Source: Affinibrenneria salicis (lineage in GTDB: Bacteria; Pseudomonadota; Gammaproteobacteria; Enterobacterales; Enterobacteriaceae). From it: 64,000 nucleotides of DNA. The translations under genes were made by a program, and so were the position numbers. Location: NCBI RefSeq assembly GCF_008710095.1, contig NZ_VYKJ01000011.1, positions 1-64,000 of the forward strand, in the 5' to 3' direction. Within the stretch, counting starts at the first letter, position 1. Each line of letters begins with the position of its first letter. This document shows, piece after piece, positions 16,208 through 27,335 of the stretch. A model generated the notes under the pieces. That model made no database searches. It was given only the letters and a program-made list of their open reading frames with translations, and was not told the DNA's origin.

Positions 16208-16812
16208 TGCGCCGCCTCCAGTTTTTCCAGCCGGGCGGTCAGGCGATCCAGCGCCTGCTGCAGCGCGCCGACCTCATCGTTGAACCAGGCGGTTTCCAGC
16301 GCGCCTGGCGCGAGACGCCACTCTTCGGTCAGCGCCTCCGCGAGGTGGCGCCGCTGCCGGTCGACGCTACGGGTCAAATGCCCCACGCCCTTACGCAGCG
16401 CCTGGGTTAACCCTTGCGCGGCGATATCGCCCAGCCAGGGAGACAGCCACTCCGCCGGATCGAACTCGGCCAGATCGAGCAGCGCGACAAACTGCTGAGC
16501 GACCTGCAGATCGCCCTCAACCAGCAGCTCGCCGCTGCGCATCAGGCTGGAGAGCTGCTGGCGATCGCGCAGCTTCATCAGCGCGCCGACGCGCGTATTC
16601 AACTGGCAATCCACCGCGCCGTCCCACGCGCTGAGCACGTCCAGCCGGGATTCGCTGAACAGAAACACCAGCGGCGTATCCAGTTCGGCCAGCGAAATGG
16701 CCAATATCTTGCCCTGCAAACGCTGACGCGCTGCCTTCATGCTGCGATCGCGAAACAGAAGCGGATTCAGGGCGGTTTCCAGTGCGGCGGTCAGCACGGT
16801 GCTAATCAGCAT
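16204..16812 (-). CDS. ubiJ: Ubiquinone biosynthesis accessory factor UbiJ
   Basis: UbiJ carries lipid quinone intermediates and scaffolds the soluble Ubi complex. The 202-residue protein (E. coli 201) has an N-terminal SCP2-like lipid-binding domain (about residues 15-115) and a C-terminal coiled coil ([19 protein letters not shown]). It lies 12 bp after ubiE and overlaps ubiB by 4 bp, the classical ubiE-ubiJ-ubiB operon. Confidence 0.93.
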   Translation of the reverse strand: MLISTVLTAALETALNPLLFRDRSMKAARQRLQGKILAISLAELDTPLVFLFSESRLDVLSAWDGAVDCQLNTRVGALMKLRDRQQLSSLMRSGELLVEGDLQVAQQFVALLDLAEFDPAEWLSPWLGDIAAQGLTQALRKGVGHLTRSVDRQRRHLAEALTEEWRLAPGALETAWFNDEVGALQQALDRLTARLEKLEAAQ

Positions 16813-16824
16813 TGGCGTCCCCGC

Positions 16825-17586
16825 TCAGAATTTAAAGCCGCGGTGCAAGGCCACAATACCGCCGGTCATGTTGAAGTAGGTGACGTTGCCGAACCCCGCC
16901 TCGTTCATCATGGCCTTCAGCGTTTCCTGATCGGGATGGACGCGAATCGACTCCGCCAGATAGCGGTAGCTGTCGCCGTCTTTGGTAACGAGTTCGCCAA
17001 TACGCGGCAACACATGGAAAGAATAGAGATCGTACACTTTACTCAGCGGCTTAAAGATCGGCTGGGAGAACTCCAGCACCAGCAGCCGGCCGCCCGGCTT
17101 CAGCACGCGATACATCGAACGCAGCGCTTTTTCTTTATCAGTTACGTTACGCAGGCCGAACGAGATAGTAATGCAGTCAAAGGTATCGTCAGGGAACGGC
17201 AGCGCCTCGGCGTTGGCCTGCACGTAGCTGATATTGCCGACGATGCCGCGATTGCGTAGTTTTTCCTGCCCGACCTTCAGCATGGAGGCGTTAATGTCCG
17301 CCAGCACCACCTCGCCGTTTTCCCCGACCAGACGAGAAAATTTCGCCGCCAGGTCGCCGGTGCCGCCCGCCAGATCCAGCACGCGCTGATCGCGACGCAC
17401 GCCGCTGCATTCGATGGTAAAACGCTTCCAGAGACGGTGAATGCCGAATGACGTCAGGTCATTCATCAAATCGTACTTTGACGCCACCGAATCAAAAACA
17501 TCGGCCACCATGCCTTGTTTTTCATCTTTAGCGACGGTGCGATAGCCAAAGTGCGTGGTTTCGGTTTCCCGCGATTTATCTGCCAT
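16825..17586 (-). CDS. ubiE: Ubiquinone/menaquinone C-methyltransferase
   Basis: UbiE is the SAM-dependent C-methyltransferase used in both ubiquinone and menaquinone synthesis. The 253-residue protein (E. coli 251) has the SAM-binding motif [12 protein letters not shown] near residue 70, then [10 protein letters not shown], and the UbiE signatures [31 protein letters not shown] (around 135-165) and the C-terminal VALHRGFKF. It is the first gene of ubiE-ubiJ-ubiB, 119 bp downstream of rmuC. Confidence 0.96.
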   Translation of the reverse strand: MADKSRETETTHFGYRTVAKDEKQGMVADVFDSVASKYDLMNDLTSFGIHRLWKRFTIECSGVRRDQRVLDLAGGTGDLAAKFSRLVGENGEVVLADINASMLKVGQEKLRNRGIVGNISYVQANAEALPFPDDTFDCITISFGLRNVTDKEKALRSMYRVLKPGGRLLVLEFSQPIFKPLSKVYDLYSFHVLPRIGELVTKDGDSYRYLAESIRVHPDQETLKAMMNEAGFGNVTYFNMTGGIVALHRGFKF

Positions 17587-17705
17587 GTTATTTGCCTGTT
17601 CGTTCAGTCAATAATCGGATCTGATGATGCCGGACCGTCTGTCAAACGGTAGTGTAACAGACCCAGGTTAAAAGCCCCACCGCTCCGCCGGATAACGTCG
17701 GCGAC

Positions 17706-19235
17706 TCAGGACGACGGCCCGGCGGCGCACGGCTGCCCGGCCTCGCCGATTTGCGCAGGCGGCTCATCGTCCGCGTCTTCCGGCTCGTTATTCTGCTCGC
17801 GCGCCTGCTCAGCCAGCGCCGGGCTGATGGGCCGTTTGATCTCCACGCCCAGCGCGCGAAAGGTTTCCGCCTGACCGATCAGATTGCCACGCCCCTGGAC
17901 CAGTTTATTCATCGCCTGGCGATAGCTGCCCTGAGCGCGATCCAGACTCTGACCGAGCACGGACATATCATCAACAAACAAGCGTAGCTTATCGTAAAGC
18001 CGGGCGGCGCGTTCGGCAATGCGCTGTGCATTGCGGCTCTGTTGCTCATAGCGCCACAGATTATTGATGGTGCGCAGCGCCACCAGCAGCGTCGTCGGAC
18101 TGACCAGCATAATATTGTGCTGCAGCGCTTCATTGATCAATTCAGGCTGACGATCGATCGCCACCAGAAACGCCGGTTCGACCGGGATAAACAGCAGAAC
18201 ATAGTCCAGTGAACGCAGTCCCGGCAGTTGCTGGTAGTCTTTGCCGCCCAGTTGACGAATGTGGCTGCGCACCGACAGGATATGCTCGTTCAGCGCGCTG
18301 GCCCGTTCGGCTTCATCGTCGCTGTTGAAATAACGCTCATAGGCCACCAGCGACATTTTCGCATCGATCACCACATCCTTGCCCTGCGGCAGCCGGACGA
18401 TGACATCCGGCTGCAGACGCCCCTGGCCAGCGGTCGCGATGCTGACCTGCGTCTGATATTCATACCCTTCGCGCAGGCCGGAGGCTTCCAGCACCCGGCT
18501 CAGGATCACCTCGCCCCAGTTGCCCTGGGTTTTATTTTCCCCTTTCAGGGCTTTGGTCAGGTTCAGCGCTTCCTGCGCCATGCGGGCATTCAACTGCTGC
18601 AGATTGCGGATTTCATGGGATAGCGTGTGGCGCTCGCGCGCCTCGGCGCCGAAACTATCCTGCACCTGACGCCGGAAACCGTCCAGCTGTTCGCGCAGCG
18701 GCGTCAGCAGGCTGGACAAACTCTGACGGTTCTGTTCGTCCGCCCGGCGTCCGTTATGCTCAAATATACGATTCGCTAGGTTTTCAAACTGCGTGTTCAG
18801 CCGCTGTTCGCTGTTTATCAACAAACGCTGCTTCTCTTCGGCGGCCAGCCGCGTCTCCTCCAGCCGGATGGTCACTTCGCGCAGCTCCGCTTCCTGCGCG
18901 CCGTTGGCCTCGCGCAGCGCCCGCAGCTCCTGATTCAGTTGCTCGCATTCGTCGCGCAGTTGCGCCAGCTGCTGCAGTTTTTCATGGCCGGCGGCCAGTT
19001 GGCCGTGCAGATCGCGCAGTTCCAGCTCACTCTGTCGCAGACGCTGCTCGTCCTGCAGTCTGAGCCGCTGCGTTTCGGCCAGCGTCTGCTGAATCTGTTC
19101 CAGCGCCTGCGCCTGCAGACGCCGTTCCATTTCGTCGCGCGCCAGCCGCTGCTGCTGACGCAGACTGGCCAGCAGCCAGCCGGCCAGCAACCCGATAGCG
19201 CCGCCGCCCAAGCCATAAAAGAGATTAATATCCAT
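17706..19235 (-). CDS. rmuC: DNA recombination protein RmuC
   Basis: RmuC limits recombination at inverted repeats in E. coli; its exact reaction is unproven. The 509-residue protein has an N-terminal transmembrane helix (GLGGGAIGLLAGWLLASL), a long coiled coil of Gln/Glu/Leu-rich sequence to about residue 190, and the C-terminal RmuC nuclease-like domain with GNWGEVILSRVLEASGL, PDVIVRLPQGKDVVIDAKMSL and YVLLFIPVEPAF. It precedes ubiE as in E. coli. Confidence 0.93.
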   Translation of the reverse strand: MDINLFYGLGGGAIGLLAGWLLASLRQQQRLARDEMERRLQAQALEQIQQTLAETQRLRLQDEQRLRQSELELRDLHGQLAAGHEKLQQLAQLRDECEQLNQELRALREANGAQEAELREVTIRLEETRLAAEEKQRLLINSEQRLNTQFENLANRIFEHNGRRADEQNRQSLSSLLTPLREQLDGFRRQVQDSFGAEARERHTLSHEIRNLQQLNARMAQEALNLTKALKGENKTQGNWGEVILSRVLEASGLREGYEYQTQVSIATAGQGRLQPDVIVRLPQGKDVVIDAKMSLVAYERYFNSDDEAERASALNEHILSVRSHIRQLGGKDYQQLPGLRSLDYVLLFIPVEPAFLVAIDRQPELINEALQHNIMLVSPTTLLVALRTINNLWRYEQQSRNAQRIAERAARLYDKLRLFVDDMSVLGQSLDRAQGSYRQAMNKLVQGRGNLIGQAETFRALGVEIKRPISPALAEQAREQNNEPEDADDEPPAQIGEAGQPCAAGPSS

Positions 19236-19349
19236 ACGCCCTCGCGTTCAGTCACTCCTGCCCGTCAAGGTAAAGGCATGCTGTATGGATGTCCAGATCG
19301 TTTTACGCCGGCGCAGCGCGGGAAAGCAAGAATAAGTGGCGGCGAGATA

Positions 19350-19380
19350 AGGGAAAAGAGGCCGGCAGCGCTGCCGGCCC
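19350..19380 (-). terminator. Rho-independent terminator of argCBH transcript
   Basis: A perfect 20 bp palindrome (19360-19379, arms GGCCGGCAGC) lies 18 bp beyond the argH stop. On the minus strand it is followed by TCTTTTCCCTT, a fair U tract. Confidence 0.75.
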
Positions 19381-19397
19381 GGAACGCATGGTCGCGC

Positions 19398-20771
19398 TTA
19401 GCGCAGATTTTGCTTCGCTTCGGCGATGGCTTGCGCCACCTGCTGCGGAGAGACGCCGCCCTGCGCGGCACGTTTATCAAGGCAGGACTGCAGCGCCAGA
19501 ATCGGATAAACGTCTTCGCCGATCGCGGCGCTGAACGTCTGCAGCTCCGCCAGCGATAAGGCTTCCAGCGCCTTACCCTGACGAATCGCTTCCACCACCG
19601 CCTCACCCACAATGTGGTGCGCCTCGCGGAACGGCACGCCTTTCGAAACCAGATAGTCGGCCAGTTCGGTGGCGTTGGCATAGCCCTGTTCGGCCGCTTC
19701 CCGGCAGCGCGGGCGTTTCACCTGGATGCCATCCAGCACCAGTTGCGCCATCATCAGGCAATCGTGCCAGGTGTCCAGCGCATCGAACAGCCCTTCCTTG
19801 TCTTCCTGCATATCTTTGTTATAGGCCAGCGGCAACCCTTTCAGCGTGACCAGCATCGCGCTTAACGCGCCCTGTACCCGGCCGCACTTGCCGCGGATCA
19901 GTTCCAGCGCATCGGGATTTTTCTTCTGCGGCATCAGGGATGAACCGGAGGTAACGCGGTCGGAGAGTTCGACAAACGCCGCCTCGCCGCTGTTGAAGAA
20001 AATCAAATCTTCCGCAAAGCGCGACAGGTGCACCATACCGATCGCCGCGTTAGACAGCAGTTCCAACACGTGGTCGCGATCGGAGACGGTATCGAGACTG
20101 TTGCGCGTGGCGCTGGCGAAGCCCAGCCAGCCGGCCAGTTGCTCGCGATCCATCGGATAGGCGGTGCCTGCCAGCGCGCCGCAGCCCAGCGGGCTGACGT
20201 CCAGCCGACGCAGCGTATCCGCCAGACGGCTCTCATCGCGCGCCAGCATTTCATGATAGGCCAGACACCAGTGCGCGAAAGTCACCGGCTGCGCGCGCTG
20301 CATATGAGTATAGCCGGGCATCACCGCGTCCTGATTGGCTTCCGCCGTCGCGACCAGCGCCTGGCGCAGCTGGCGCACCGTTTGCACCAGCTCCGCGATC
20401 TGCGTTTTGCACCACAGTTTAATGTCGGTCGCCACCTGATCGTTACGGCTGCGCCCGGTATGCAGTTTTTTGCCCAGATCGGCCACTTTTTCAATCAACC
20501 GCTGCTCGACCCAGCTATGGATATCCTCGGCATCGCTGTCCAGAATACGCTGCGGATCAGACTGCACCTCGGCCAGTAACTCATTCAGCGCCTGTTCCAG
20601 CCGCTGCTGTTCCTGCTCGCTAAGAATACCGACCGTCACCAGCGCCTTCGACCAGGCCACCGAGCCGATAATATCCTGTTCCGCCAGACGGTAATCAAAC
20701 CGCAGTGAATCATTGAACTGTTTAAAACGCTGATCTGCCGCCTGACTAAACCGACCGCCCCACAAGGCCAT
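19398..20771 (-). CDS. argH: Argininosuccinate lyase
   Basis: ArgH splits argininosuccinate into arginine and fumarate, the last step of arginine synthesis. The chosen ATG at 20771 gives 457 residues ([16 protein letters not shown]), the E. coli length, with GGGAG 8 bp upstream; an ATG two codons earlier is too close to that site. The fumarase/aspartase signature [12 protein letters not shown] is near residue 280, and the His region [11 protein letters not shown] near 160. It lies 245 bp after argB, from which argG is missing compared with argCBGH operons. Confidence 0.96.
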   Translation of the reverse strand: MALWGGRFSQAADQRFKQFNDSLRFDYRLAEQDIIGSVAWSKALVTVGILSEQEQQRLEQALNELLAEVQSDPQRILDSDAEDIHSWVEQRLIEKVADLGKKLHTGRSRNDQVATDIKLWCKTQIAELVQTVRQLRQALVATAEANQDAVMPGYTHMQRAQPVTFAHWCLAYHEMLARDESRLADTLRRLDVSPLGCGALAGTAYPMDREQLAGWLGFASATRNSLDTVSDRDHVLELLSNAAIGMVHLSRFAEDLIFFNSGEAAFVELSDRVTSGSSLMPQKKNPDALELIRGKCGRVQGALSAMLVTLKGLPLAYNKDMQEDKEGLFDALDTWHDCLMMAQLVLDGIQVKRPRCREAAEQGYANATELADYLVSKGVPFREAHHIVGEAVVEAIRQGKALEALSLAELQTFSAAIGEDVYPILALQSCLDKRAAQGGVSPQQVAQAIAEAKQNLR

Positions 20772-21016
20772 AACCATTACTCCCGGAATTCAAATAAAAG
20801 CAGGTATGACATCATGCCATACCCGGGTTTGCTGACAAACGGTTAATCCCCCGCTCGCCGATCTGATATTCCAGCGAACGCGGAAATATCACGATCATCA
20901 ATACGATACACTACCCTGCCGACGCGAATACGCGCCGACAGGCTATATGGCTGCGCCTGAGGTCTTCTCGCTACCCCGGCTATTCGCGAACGCGGCGAGA
21001 ATAGGCGAACGCCACA
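20772..21016. other. argB-argH intergenic gap with several inverted repeats
   Basis: This 245 bp gap has no plausible gene. It contains imperfect inverted repeats: GGTATG/CATACC (20803-20823), GATATTCC/GGAAATATC (about 20864-20889) and CTATTC/GAATAG (about 20979-21003). None is followed by a clear U tract on the minus strand. argG, which separates argB and argH in some relatives, has left no recognisable remnant. Confidence 0.5.
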
Positions 21017-21790
21017 CTACGCCAGAATGCGCGTGCCGATCGCCACGCCGTTGAACAGCGCCGGCAGTTGATCGGCATGGCGCCAGCTGGCGATATCCAC
21101 CGGCCGCCCCAGCGTACGGGCGGCGTCCAGCGCGGCGTTCACCTTGACAATCATACCATCGGTGATGATGCCCTGAGCGATCAGTTGCTCGGCCTTCTGC
21201 GCCGTCATTTCGGCGATCCGCTGGCCCTTGCCGTCCAGGATGCCGCTCACGTCGGACAGCAGAATCAGATCGGCGCCCAGCGTTTCCGCCAGCGCGGTCG
21301 CCGCCTGATCGGCGTTGACGTTCATCAGATCGCCCTGTTCGGTGATGCCGATCGAACTGACCACCGGCAGATAGCCGGCCGTCAGCAGCGTATTCATCAG
21401 CGCCGGCGAGCCGGCGCTGGCTTTGCCCACGTGGCCCAGCGATTCATCCAGCGGCGTAACGTCGACGCTGCCGCCGTCGCCCAGGCACAGCCCGACGGCA
21501 TTGATGCCGTGTTTTCTCGCCCAGGAGAGCAACGTTTTATTCGCCGAACCGGCCAACGCGCCGGTGATGATATCGATCTGGTCGGCCGGCGTGACGCGTA
21601 GGCCATTTTTCTTCACTACCGGCAGCGCCAGTTTCTTCATCAGATCGTCCACCAGGCAGCCGCCGCCGTGTACGATCAGCAATGGACGCTGGTGCTGCTG
21701 ACGGTACTGCACCAGCGCGGTGAACAGACGTTCCAGAGCCTCTTCGCTATCCAGTAACACACCACCCAGTTTGATAATTAACGGATTCAT
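21017..21790 (-). CDS. argB: Acetylglutamate kinase
   Basis: ArgB phosphorylates N-acetyl-L-glutamate in the second step of arginine synthesis. The 257-residue amino-acid kinase fold shows the N-terminal [10 protein letters not shown] phosphate-binding loop, [12 protein letters not shown] near residue 40, and a C-terminal [27 protein letters not shown] segment. The length matches the E. coli enzyme (258), which is not of the arginine-inhibited long type. It lies 22 bp after argC. Confidence 0.96.
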   Translation of the reverse strand: MNPLIIKLGGVLLDSEEALERLFTALVQYRQQHQRPLLIVHGGGCLVDDLMKKLALPVVKKNGLRVTPADQIDIITGALAGSANKTLLSWARKHGINAVGLCLGDGGSVDVTPLDESLGHVGKASAGSPALMNTLLTAGYLPVVSSIGITEQGDLMNVNADQAATALAETLGADLILLSDVSGILDGKGQRIAEMTAQKAEQLIAQGIITDGMIVKVNAALDAARTLGRPVDIASWRHADQLPALFNGVAIGTRILA

Positions 21791-21812
21791 CGCTTACGCG
21801 CCTCAAATTTTT

Positions 21813-22817
21813 TCACAGTAAGGAGACGGTTTCCTGGAAACCGAAACGGATATTAAGACACTGTACGGCCTGCGCCGCAGCTCCTTTCAGCAGGTTATCC
21901 TCCGCTGATACGATAATAATGTGTTCTCCGTCGACAAAAAAACCGATGTCGCAGAACGGCAGGCCCACGACTGATTTAATCGCCGGCACGCCTTGTTGGT
22001 ACAGGCGCACCAACGGTTTATCATGATAGGCATTGTGGTAGGCCTGCGCCACATCCTGCCGCGTGATGTCCGGCTGCAGGCGCGCGGTAATAGTGGCCAG
22101 AATCCCGCGGGCGAAATTGCCGAGATGGGGCGTGAACACGACCGGGATGCCCAGATGCGAGGCGATTTCCGGCTGGTGCCGGTGAGTAAAGATGCCGTAC
22201 GGCTGCAGGCTGACTTCACAGAAGCTGTTGGCCATACCGGCTTTGCGCCCGGCGCCGCTGACGCCGCTCACCGCGTTGATGACCGGCCACTGCGCCTCGT
22301 TCAGCAGGCGATTCGTCACCAGCGGCTTCAGCGCCAGCTGAGAGGCTGTCGGGTAACAGCCGGGAACGGCGACCAGTCGGGCCTGACGGATAGCGTCGGC
22401 CTGCCACTCCGCCAGCCCATAGACAGCCTGCGCCAGCCAGTCGACGTGCCGGTGTTCAAAACCATAATAGCGGGTATAAAATTCAGGCTGATTGACGCGA
22501 AAAGCGCCGGAAAGATCGAAGACGACGCAGCCGGCGTCCAGGAAGCGCGGCGCCAGATCATGGCTGACCTGATGGTCGGTGGCCAGAAACACCACGTCCG
22601 CGCCCTTAGCCATTTCCGACGGATCTTTCAGCGCCTGCAGCGGCAAATCAATGATGCCTTTTAGCTGTGGATGCAGATCCGAAATCCGTTTGCCGGCATC
22701 AGCGCTTTGCGCCGACACCGCTAATGCGGTGATGTTCATCTGCGGGTGTCGGTTGAGATACCGCGCAAGTTCCGCGCCGGTATAGCCGCTGGCACCAACA
22801 ATCAACGTGTTCAGCAT
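21813..22817 (-). CDS. argC: N-acetyl-gamma-glutamyl-phosphate reductase
   Basis: ArgC reduces N-acetylglutamyl phosphate to the semialdehyde with NADPH. The 334-residue protein (E. coli 334) has the N-terminal dinucleotide loop [12 protein letters not shown], the catalytic cysteine in [14 protein letters not shown] and the substrate loop [12 protein letters not shown]. It heads the argCBH transcript and diverges from argE across a region with paired ArgR boxes. Confidence 0.97.
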   Translation of the reverse strand: MLNTLIVGASGYTGAELARYLNRHPQMNITALAVSAQSADAGKRISDLHPQLKGIIDLPLQALKDPSEMAKGADVVFLATDHQVSHDLAPRFLDAGCVVFDLSGAFRVNQPEFYTRYYGFEHRHVDWLAQAVYGLAEWQADAIRQARLVAVPGCYPTASQLALKPLVTNRLLNEAQWPVINAVSGVSGAGRKAGMANSFCEVSLQPYGIFTHRHQPEIASHLGIPVVFTPHLGNFARGILATITARLQPDITRQDVAQAYHNAYHDKPLVRLYQQGVPAIKSVVGLPFCDIGFFVDGEHIIIVSAEDNLLKGAAAQAVQCLNIRFGFQETVSLL

Positions 22818-22972
22818 GAGAATCTGTGTACCTTTTTAATTTCTGCGTCGACGACGACAAGCTAAAACAGGCTATCGGGCTCACCCACATCAGCACGCCG
22901 GGCGCCCGCCGCGTTAAGCGCCATGACAAGGCAATATCGGGGAACCTTTGTGGTTTCATTTTGCTCAACGTT

Positions 22973-23011
22973 AATGTATTTTTATTCATAAATAATGCAT
23001 GAATATTGATA
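22973..23011. promoter_or_regulatory. Paired ARG boxes (ArgR operator) between argC and argE
   Basis: Two 18 bp sites fit the ARG box consensus (WNTGAATWWWWATTCANW): AATGTATTTTTATTCATA at 22973-22990 and AATGCATGAATATTGATA at 22994-23011. They are separated by 3 bp, the usual spacing for one ArgR hexamer. They overlap the divergent argE/argCBH promoter region, so arginine repression of both transcripts is expected. Confidence 0.88.
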
Positions 23012-23036
23012 CTATCCTAACCAAAGGCTGTCAACA

Positions 23037-24188
23037 GTGAAGATGAATTTACCCCCTTTTTTTGAGCTATATCGGGCATTGATCGCCACCCCCTCCATCA
23101 GCGCAGCCGACGGTGAGTTCGATCAGAGTAATGAAACATTAATCAACTTGCTGGCCGGCTGGTTTGGCGATTTGGGCTTCACGGTCGAGGTTCAGCCGGT
23201 GCCGGGCACACGGCGTAAATTTAATATGCTGGCGCGTATCGGCCAGGGCAGCGGAGGGCTGCTGCTGGCCGGGCATACCGATACCGTTCCCTTCGACGAC
23301 GGCCGCTGGACGCGCGATCCCTTTACCCTCACCGAGCACGATAACAAGCTATACGGCCTGGGCACCGCCGACATGAAAGGTTTCTTCGCGTTCATCCTCG
23401 ACACGCTGCGCGATATCGATGTCGGCAAACTCACCCGGCCGCTGTATATTCTGGCCACCGCCGATGAAGAAACGTCCATGGCCGGCGCGCGCTATTTCAC
23501 CGAATCTACGCAACTGCGGCCGGACTGCGCCATCATCGGCGAGCCCACTTCGCTGCAGCCCGTGCGGGCGCACAAGGGCCATATGTCCAGCGTAGTCCGA
23601 CTGCAGGGGCAGTCCGGCCACTCCAGCGATCCCGAACGCGGAGTTAACGCCATCGAGCTGATGCACGAGGCGATCTCTCATCTGTTGGTGCTGCGCAATA
23701 CGCTGAAGGAACGCTACCATCACGCCGACTTCCAGATTCCCTACCCGACCATGAACCTCGGACATATTCACGGCGGCGACGCCTCCAACCGAATCTGCGC
23801 CTGCTGCGAACTGCACATGGATATGCGTCCGCTGCCCGGCATGACGATCAACGATCTCACCGGCCTGCTGGCTCAGACGCTGGAGCCGGTCAGCCAGCGC
23901 TGGCCCGGCCGCCTGACCATCAGCGAACTGCATCCGTCGATCCCCGGCTATGAGTGTCCGGCCGATGATCGTCTGGTTAAGGTGGTGGAAAAACTGCTCG
24001 GCGTGCCGACCGAGGTCGTCAACTACTGTACCGAGGCGCCGTTTATCCAGCAGCTTTGCCCGACGCTGGTGCTCGGCCCAGGTTCGATTAATCAGGCCCA
24101 TCAGCCCGATGAATTTATCGACACCGCATTTATTAAGCCGACGCGGCAGTTAATTTCACAGTTGATTGGACATTTTTGTCATCAATAG
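23037..24188 (+). CDS. argE: Acetylornithine deacetylase
   Basis: ArgE hydrolyses N-acetylornithine to ornithine. The 383 residues match E. coli ArgE. Metal-binding motifs of the M20 family are [14 protein letters not shown] (about residue 80), [12 protein letters not shown] (Asp, about 112) and the catalytic/metal pair [11 protein letters not shown] (about 144). A dimerisation insert lies between. The frame opens at GTG (23037); an ATG two codons in (23043) is the alternative. It diverges from argC over the ArgR boxes. Confidence 0.95.
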   Translation: MKMNLPPFFELYRALIATPSISAADGEFDQSNETLINLLAGWFGDLGFTVEVQPVPGTRRKFNMLARIGQGSGGLLLAGHTDTVPFDDGRWTRDPFTLTEHDNKLYGLGTADMKGFFAFILDTLRDIDVGKLTRPLYILATADEETSMAGARYFTESTQLRPDCAIIGEPTSLQPVRAHKGHMSSVVRLQGQSGHSSDPERGVNAIELMHEAISHLLVLRNTLKERYHHADFQIPYPTMNLGHIHGGDASNRICACCELHMDMRPLPGMTINDLTGLLAQTLEPVSQRWPGRLTISELHPSIPGYECPADDRLVKVVEKLLGVPTEVVNYCTEAPFIQQLCPTLVLGPGSINQAHQPDEFIDTAFIKPTRQLISQLIGHFCHQ

Positions 24189-24211
24189 TCATCAATATTA
24201 ATCGTACGGAA

Positions 24212-24233
24212 AACAGCCGGTTAACCGGCTGTT
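24212..24233 (+). terminator. Probable hairpin terminator after argE
   Basis: A perfect 22 bp palindrome with arms AACAGCCGGTT lies 24 bp beyond the argE stop. It would form a strong stem, but only GTTAATG follows, so the U tract is poor and its efficiency is uncertain. Confidence 0.55.
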
Positions 24234-24363
24234 AATGAGCATGATGTCGCCAACTGCCAACGTGCTACGCGGGACTCATAAATCAGGCTAATATCCTTCA
24301 TTCCGTAATTAAATTTCATAAAAAGCACTGAAATTGCCCCTCTATAGCGGTAAATAGTGTTAA

Positions 24364-24393
24364 TTGACGAATGGTTTTGAACGTGGCTAGATA
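24364..24393 (+). promoter_or_regulatory. Candidate ppc promoter
   Basis: TTGACG (24364-24369) and TAGATA (24388-24393) are separated by 18 bp, 71 bp before the ppc start. The -35 matches 5 of 6 consensus bases and the -10 is weak. This is pattern matching only. Confidence 0.4.
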
Positions 24394-24463
24394 AACGAAG
24401 CATTCTTACCCATAGTGGGTGAAACAAACTTACAAAAAGAGAGAGAGACGGGTCAGGGTAAAT

Positions 24464-27103
24464 ATGAACGAACAATATTCCGCAATGCGAAGTAACGTTA
24501 GTATGCTCGGAACACTTCTGGGAGATACCATAAAGGAGACGCTGGGGGAGAATATTCTTGAACGGGTGGAAACCATTCGAAAATTATCCAAATCCTCCCG
24601 TGCCGGCAATGACACGCACCGTAAGAAGCTACTGAATACACTGCAGAACCTGTCAAATGATGAACTGCTCCCTGTCGCTCGCGCATTCAGCCAGTTTCTC
24701 AACCTGACCAACACCGCCGAACAGTACCACAGCATCTCTCCACGCGGCGAAGCCGCCCGTAATCCGGAAGGGCTGAGCACCGTACTTAGACGGCTGAAAG
24801 AAAATAAAAAACTCTCCGAAGCGGAAATCCGCAGCGCGGTTGAAACGCTGTCGATTGAGCTGGTGCTGACCGCTCACCCAACGGAAATTACCCGCCGCAC
24901 CCTGATCCATAAACTGGTGGAAGTGAATACCTGCCTGAAGCAGCTGGATCACAGCGACCTGGCCGACTACGAGCGCAAACAGATCATGCGCCGTCTGCGC
25001 CAGTTGATTGCGCAGTCCTGGCATACCGATGAAATTCGCAAAATCCGCCCGACGCCGGTCGACGAAGCGAAGTGGGGCTTCGCCGTGGTGGAAAACAGCC
25101 TGTGGGAAGGCGTCCCCGCGTTTCTGCGCGATTTGGACGAACAGCTGGAGCAAACGTTTGGCTATCGCCTGCCGGTTGAGTCGGTGCCGGTACGCTTTAC
25201 CTCCTGGATGGGCGGCGACCGTGACGGCAACCCGAACGTCACCGCGGAAGTCACCCGACGCGTCCTGCTGCTCAGCCGCTGGAAGGCCGCCGATCTGTTC
25301 CTCAAAGACGTGCAGTTCCTGGTCTCCGAGCTGTCCATGTCCACCTGTACGCCCGAACTGCAGAAACTGGCAGGCGGCAGCGAAGAGCAGGAACCGTACC
25401 GCGTCATCATGAAGCGCCTGCGCGCCCAGCTCAACAATACGCTGAGCTACCTGACCTCGCGCCTGAAAGGCGAGCAGTTGCCGGTGCCGCACGATCTGCT
25501 GACCAGCAACGAACAGCTGTGGGAGCCGCTGCATACCTGCTACCAGTCGCTGCACGCCTGCGGCATGGGCATCATCGCCGACGGCCATCTGCTGGATACG
25601 CTGCGCCGCATTCGCTGCTTCGGCGTTCCGCTGGTACGCATCGACGTGCGGCAGGAAAGCACCCGCCACACAGAAGCGCTGGCGGAAATTACCCGCTATC
25701 TGGGTCTGGGCGACTACGAAAACTGGTCCGAAGCCGATAAGCAGGCCTTCCTGATCCGCGAACTGAGTTCAAAACGCCCGCTGCTGCCGCGCCGCTGGGA
25801 ACCCAGCGCCGAAACTCAGGAAGTGCTGGAAACCTGTCAGGTGATCGCCGAAGCGCCGCAGGGATCCATCGCCGCCTATGTAATTTCGATGGCTAAGACC
25901 CCGTCCGACGTGCTGGCCGTGCATCTGCTGTTGAAAGAAGCCGGCTGCCCTTACGCTCTGCCGGTGGCGCCGCTGTTCGAAACGCTTGATGACCTGAATA
26001 ATGCCGACGACGTAATGACCCAGTTGTTGAACATCGGCTGGTATCGCGGCTTTATTCAGGGCAAACAGATGGTCATGATCGGCTATTCCGACTCGGCCAA
26101 AGACGCCGGCGTGATGGCCGCCTCCTGGGCTCAGTACCGCGCCCAGGACGCCCTGATTAAAACCTGTGAAAAAGCCGGCATCGCCCTGACGCTCTTCCAC
26201 GGACGCGGCGGCTCGATCGGCCGCGGCGGCGCGCCGGCTCACGCCGCGCTGCTGTCTCAGCCGCCGGGCAGCCTGAAAGGCGGTCTGCGCGTGACGGAAC
26301 AAGGCGAAATGATCCGCTTTAAGTTCGGTCTGCCGGAGGTTACCGTCAGCAGCCTGTCGCTCTACACCGGCGCCATTCTGGAGGCCAACCTGCTGCCGCC
26401 GCCGGAACCGAAGAAAGAGTGGAAAACGCTGATGGAGGATATCTCCCGCGTTTCCTGCGACATGTATCGCGGCTACGTACGTGAGAATCCGGACTTCGTG
26501 CCTTACTTCCGTTCGGCCACGCCGGAACTGGAGCTGGGTAAGCTGCCGCTCGGTTCGCGTCCGGCTAAGCGTCGTCCTACCGGCGGCGTGGAAAGCCTGC
26601 GCGCCATTCCGTGGATTTTCGCCTGGACGCAGAACCGTCTGATGCTGCCTGCCTGGCTCGGCGCCGGCGCCGCGCTGCAAAAAGTGGTGGACGACGGCAA
26701 GCAAAACGAGCTGGAAACCATGTGCCGCGACTGGCCGTTCTTCTCGACCCGCATCGGTATGCTGGAAATGGTGTTCGCCAAAGCGGACCTGTGGCTGGCG
26801 GAATATTACGATCAGCGACTGGTCGATAAGAAACTGTGGCCGCTGGGCAAACAGCTGCGCGATCAGCTGGAAGCCGATATCAAGGTGGTGTTGACCATCT
26901 CGAACGACGATCACCTGATGGCTGATTTGCCGTGGATCGCCGAATCCATCGCGCTGCGCAACGTCTATACCGACCCGCTGAACGTTCTGCAGGCCGAACT
27001 GCTGCACCGCTCACGTCAGCAGGAACAGCCGGACGCGGAAGTCGAACTGGCGTTGATGGTGACCATCGCCGGCGTGGCGGCGGGCATGCGCAACACCGGC
27101 TAA
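24464..27103 (+). CDS. ppc: Phosphoenolpyruvate carboxylase
   Basis: Ppc carboxylates PEP to oxaloacetate, the main anaplerotic reaction on sugars. The ATG at 24464 ([15 protein letters not shown]) gives 879 residues against 883 in E. coli; a GTG 45 bp upstream extends the frame without family support. Catalytic signatures are [12 protein letters not shown] (His), [30 protein letters not shown] and [11 protein letters not shown]. The C terminus MRNTG reaches into the active site and is intact. It follows argE on the same strand, as ppc adjoins the arg cluster in E. coli. Confidence 0.97.
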   Translation: MNEQYSAMRSNVSMLGTLLGDTIKETLGENILERVETIRKLSKSSRAGNDTHRKKLLNTLQNLSNDELLPVARAFSQFLNLTNTAEQYHSISPRGEAARNPEGLSTVLRRLKENKKLSEAEIRSAVETLSIELVLTAHPTEITRRTLIHKLVEVNTCLKQLDHSDLADYERKQIMRRLRQLIAQSWHTDEIRKIRPTPVDEAKWGFAVVENSLWEGVPAFLRDLDEQLEQTFGYRLPVESVPVRFTSWMGGDRDGNPNVTAEVTRRVLLLSRWKAADLFLKDVQFLVSELSMSTCTPELQKLAGGSEEQEPYRVIMKRLRAQLNNTLSYLTSRLKGEQLPVPHDLLTSNEQLWEPLHTCYQSLHACGMGIIADGHLLDTLRRIRCFGVPLVRIDVRQESTRHTEALAEITRYLGLGDYENWSEADKQAFLIRELSSKRPLLPRRWEPSAETQEVLETCQVIAEAPQGSIAAYVISMAKTPSDVLAVHLLLKEAGCPYALPVAPLFETLDDLNNADDVMTQLLNIGWYRGFIQGKQMVMIGYSDSAKDAGVMAASWAQYRAQDALIKTCEKAGIALTLFHGRGGSIGRGGAPAHAALLSQPPGSLKGGLRVTEQGEMIRFKFGLPEVTVSSLSLYTGAILEANLLPPPEPKKEWKTLMEDISRVSCDMYRGYVRENPDFVPYFRSATPELELGKLPLGSRPAKRRPTGGVESLRAIPWIFAWTQNRLMLPAWLGAGAALQKVVDDGKQNELETMCRDWPFFSTRIGMLEMVFAKADLWLAEYYDQRLVDKKLWPLGKQLRDQLEADIKVVLTISNDDHLMADLPWIAESIALRNVYTDPLNVLQAELLHRSRQQEQPDAEVELALMVTIAGVAAGMRNTG

Positions 27104-27301
27104 CCGCGCGCCCCGGCCGATCGGGATAAAAGCCGGCTTAACGGCCAACGTCGCAGATGGGCCGGAATACCCGGGTCCGGCTTATGATGGGGCACAGGAA
27201 TGCGCCCTATCCTGCGGGCCGGCGCGAGCGTTATCCAAATTCGCCGGCGGCCTGCGCCGCGGCGCACCCTCGCGAATAACAAACGCGGTCTGTAGTCTCA
27301 G

Positions 27302-27326
27302 CCGGTCATACGACCGGCTTTTTTAC
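27302..27326 (+). terminator. Rho-independent terminator on the plus strand
   Basis: The stem GCCGGTC/GACCGGC with an ATAC loop is followed by TTTTTT. It lies about 200 bp after ppc and just before the end of the convergent phosphatase gene, so it probably ends the ppc transcript. Confidence 0.8.
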
Positions 27327-27335
27327 GCCGCGGGT

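Noticed and set aside
20949..20965. 17 bp identical to 60875-60891 (GGCTGCGCCTGAGGTCT), both outside core genes
   Set aside because: One shared 17-mer in 64 kb of GC-rich DNA is compatible with chance and the flanks do not match.
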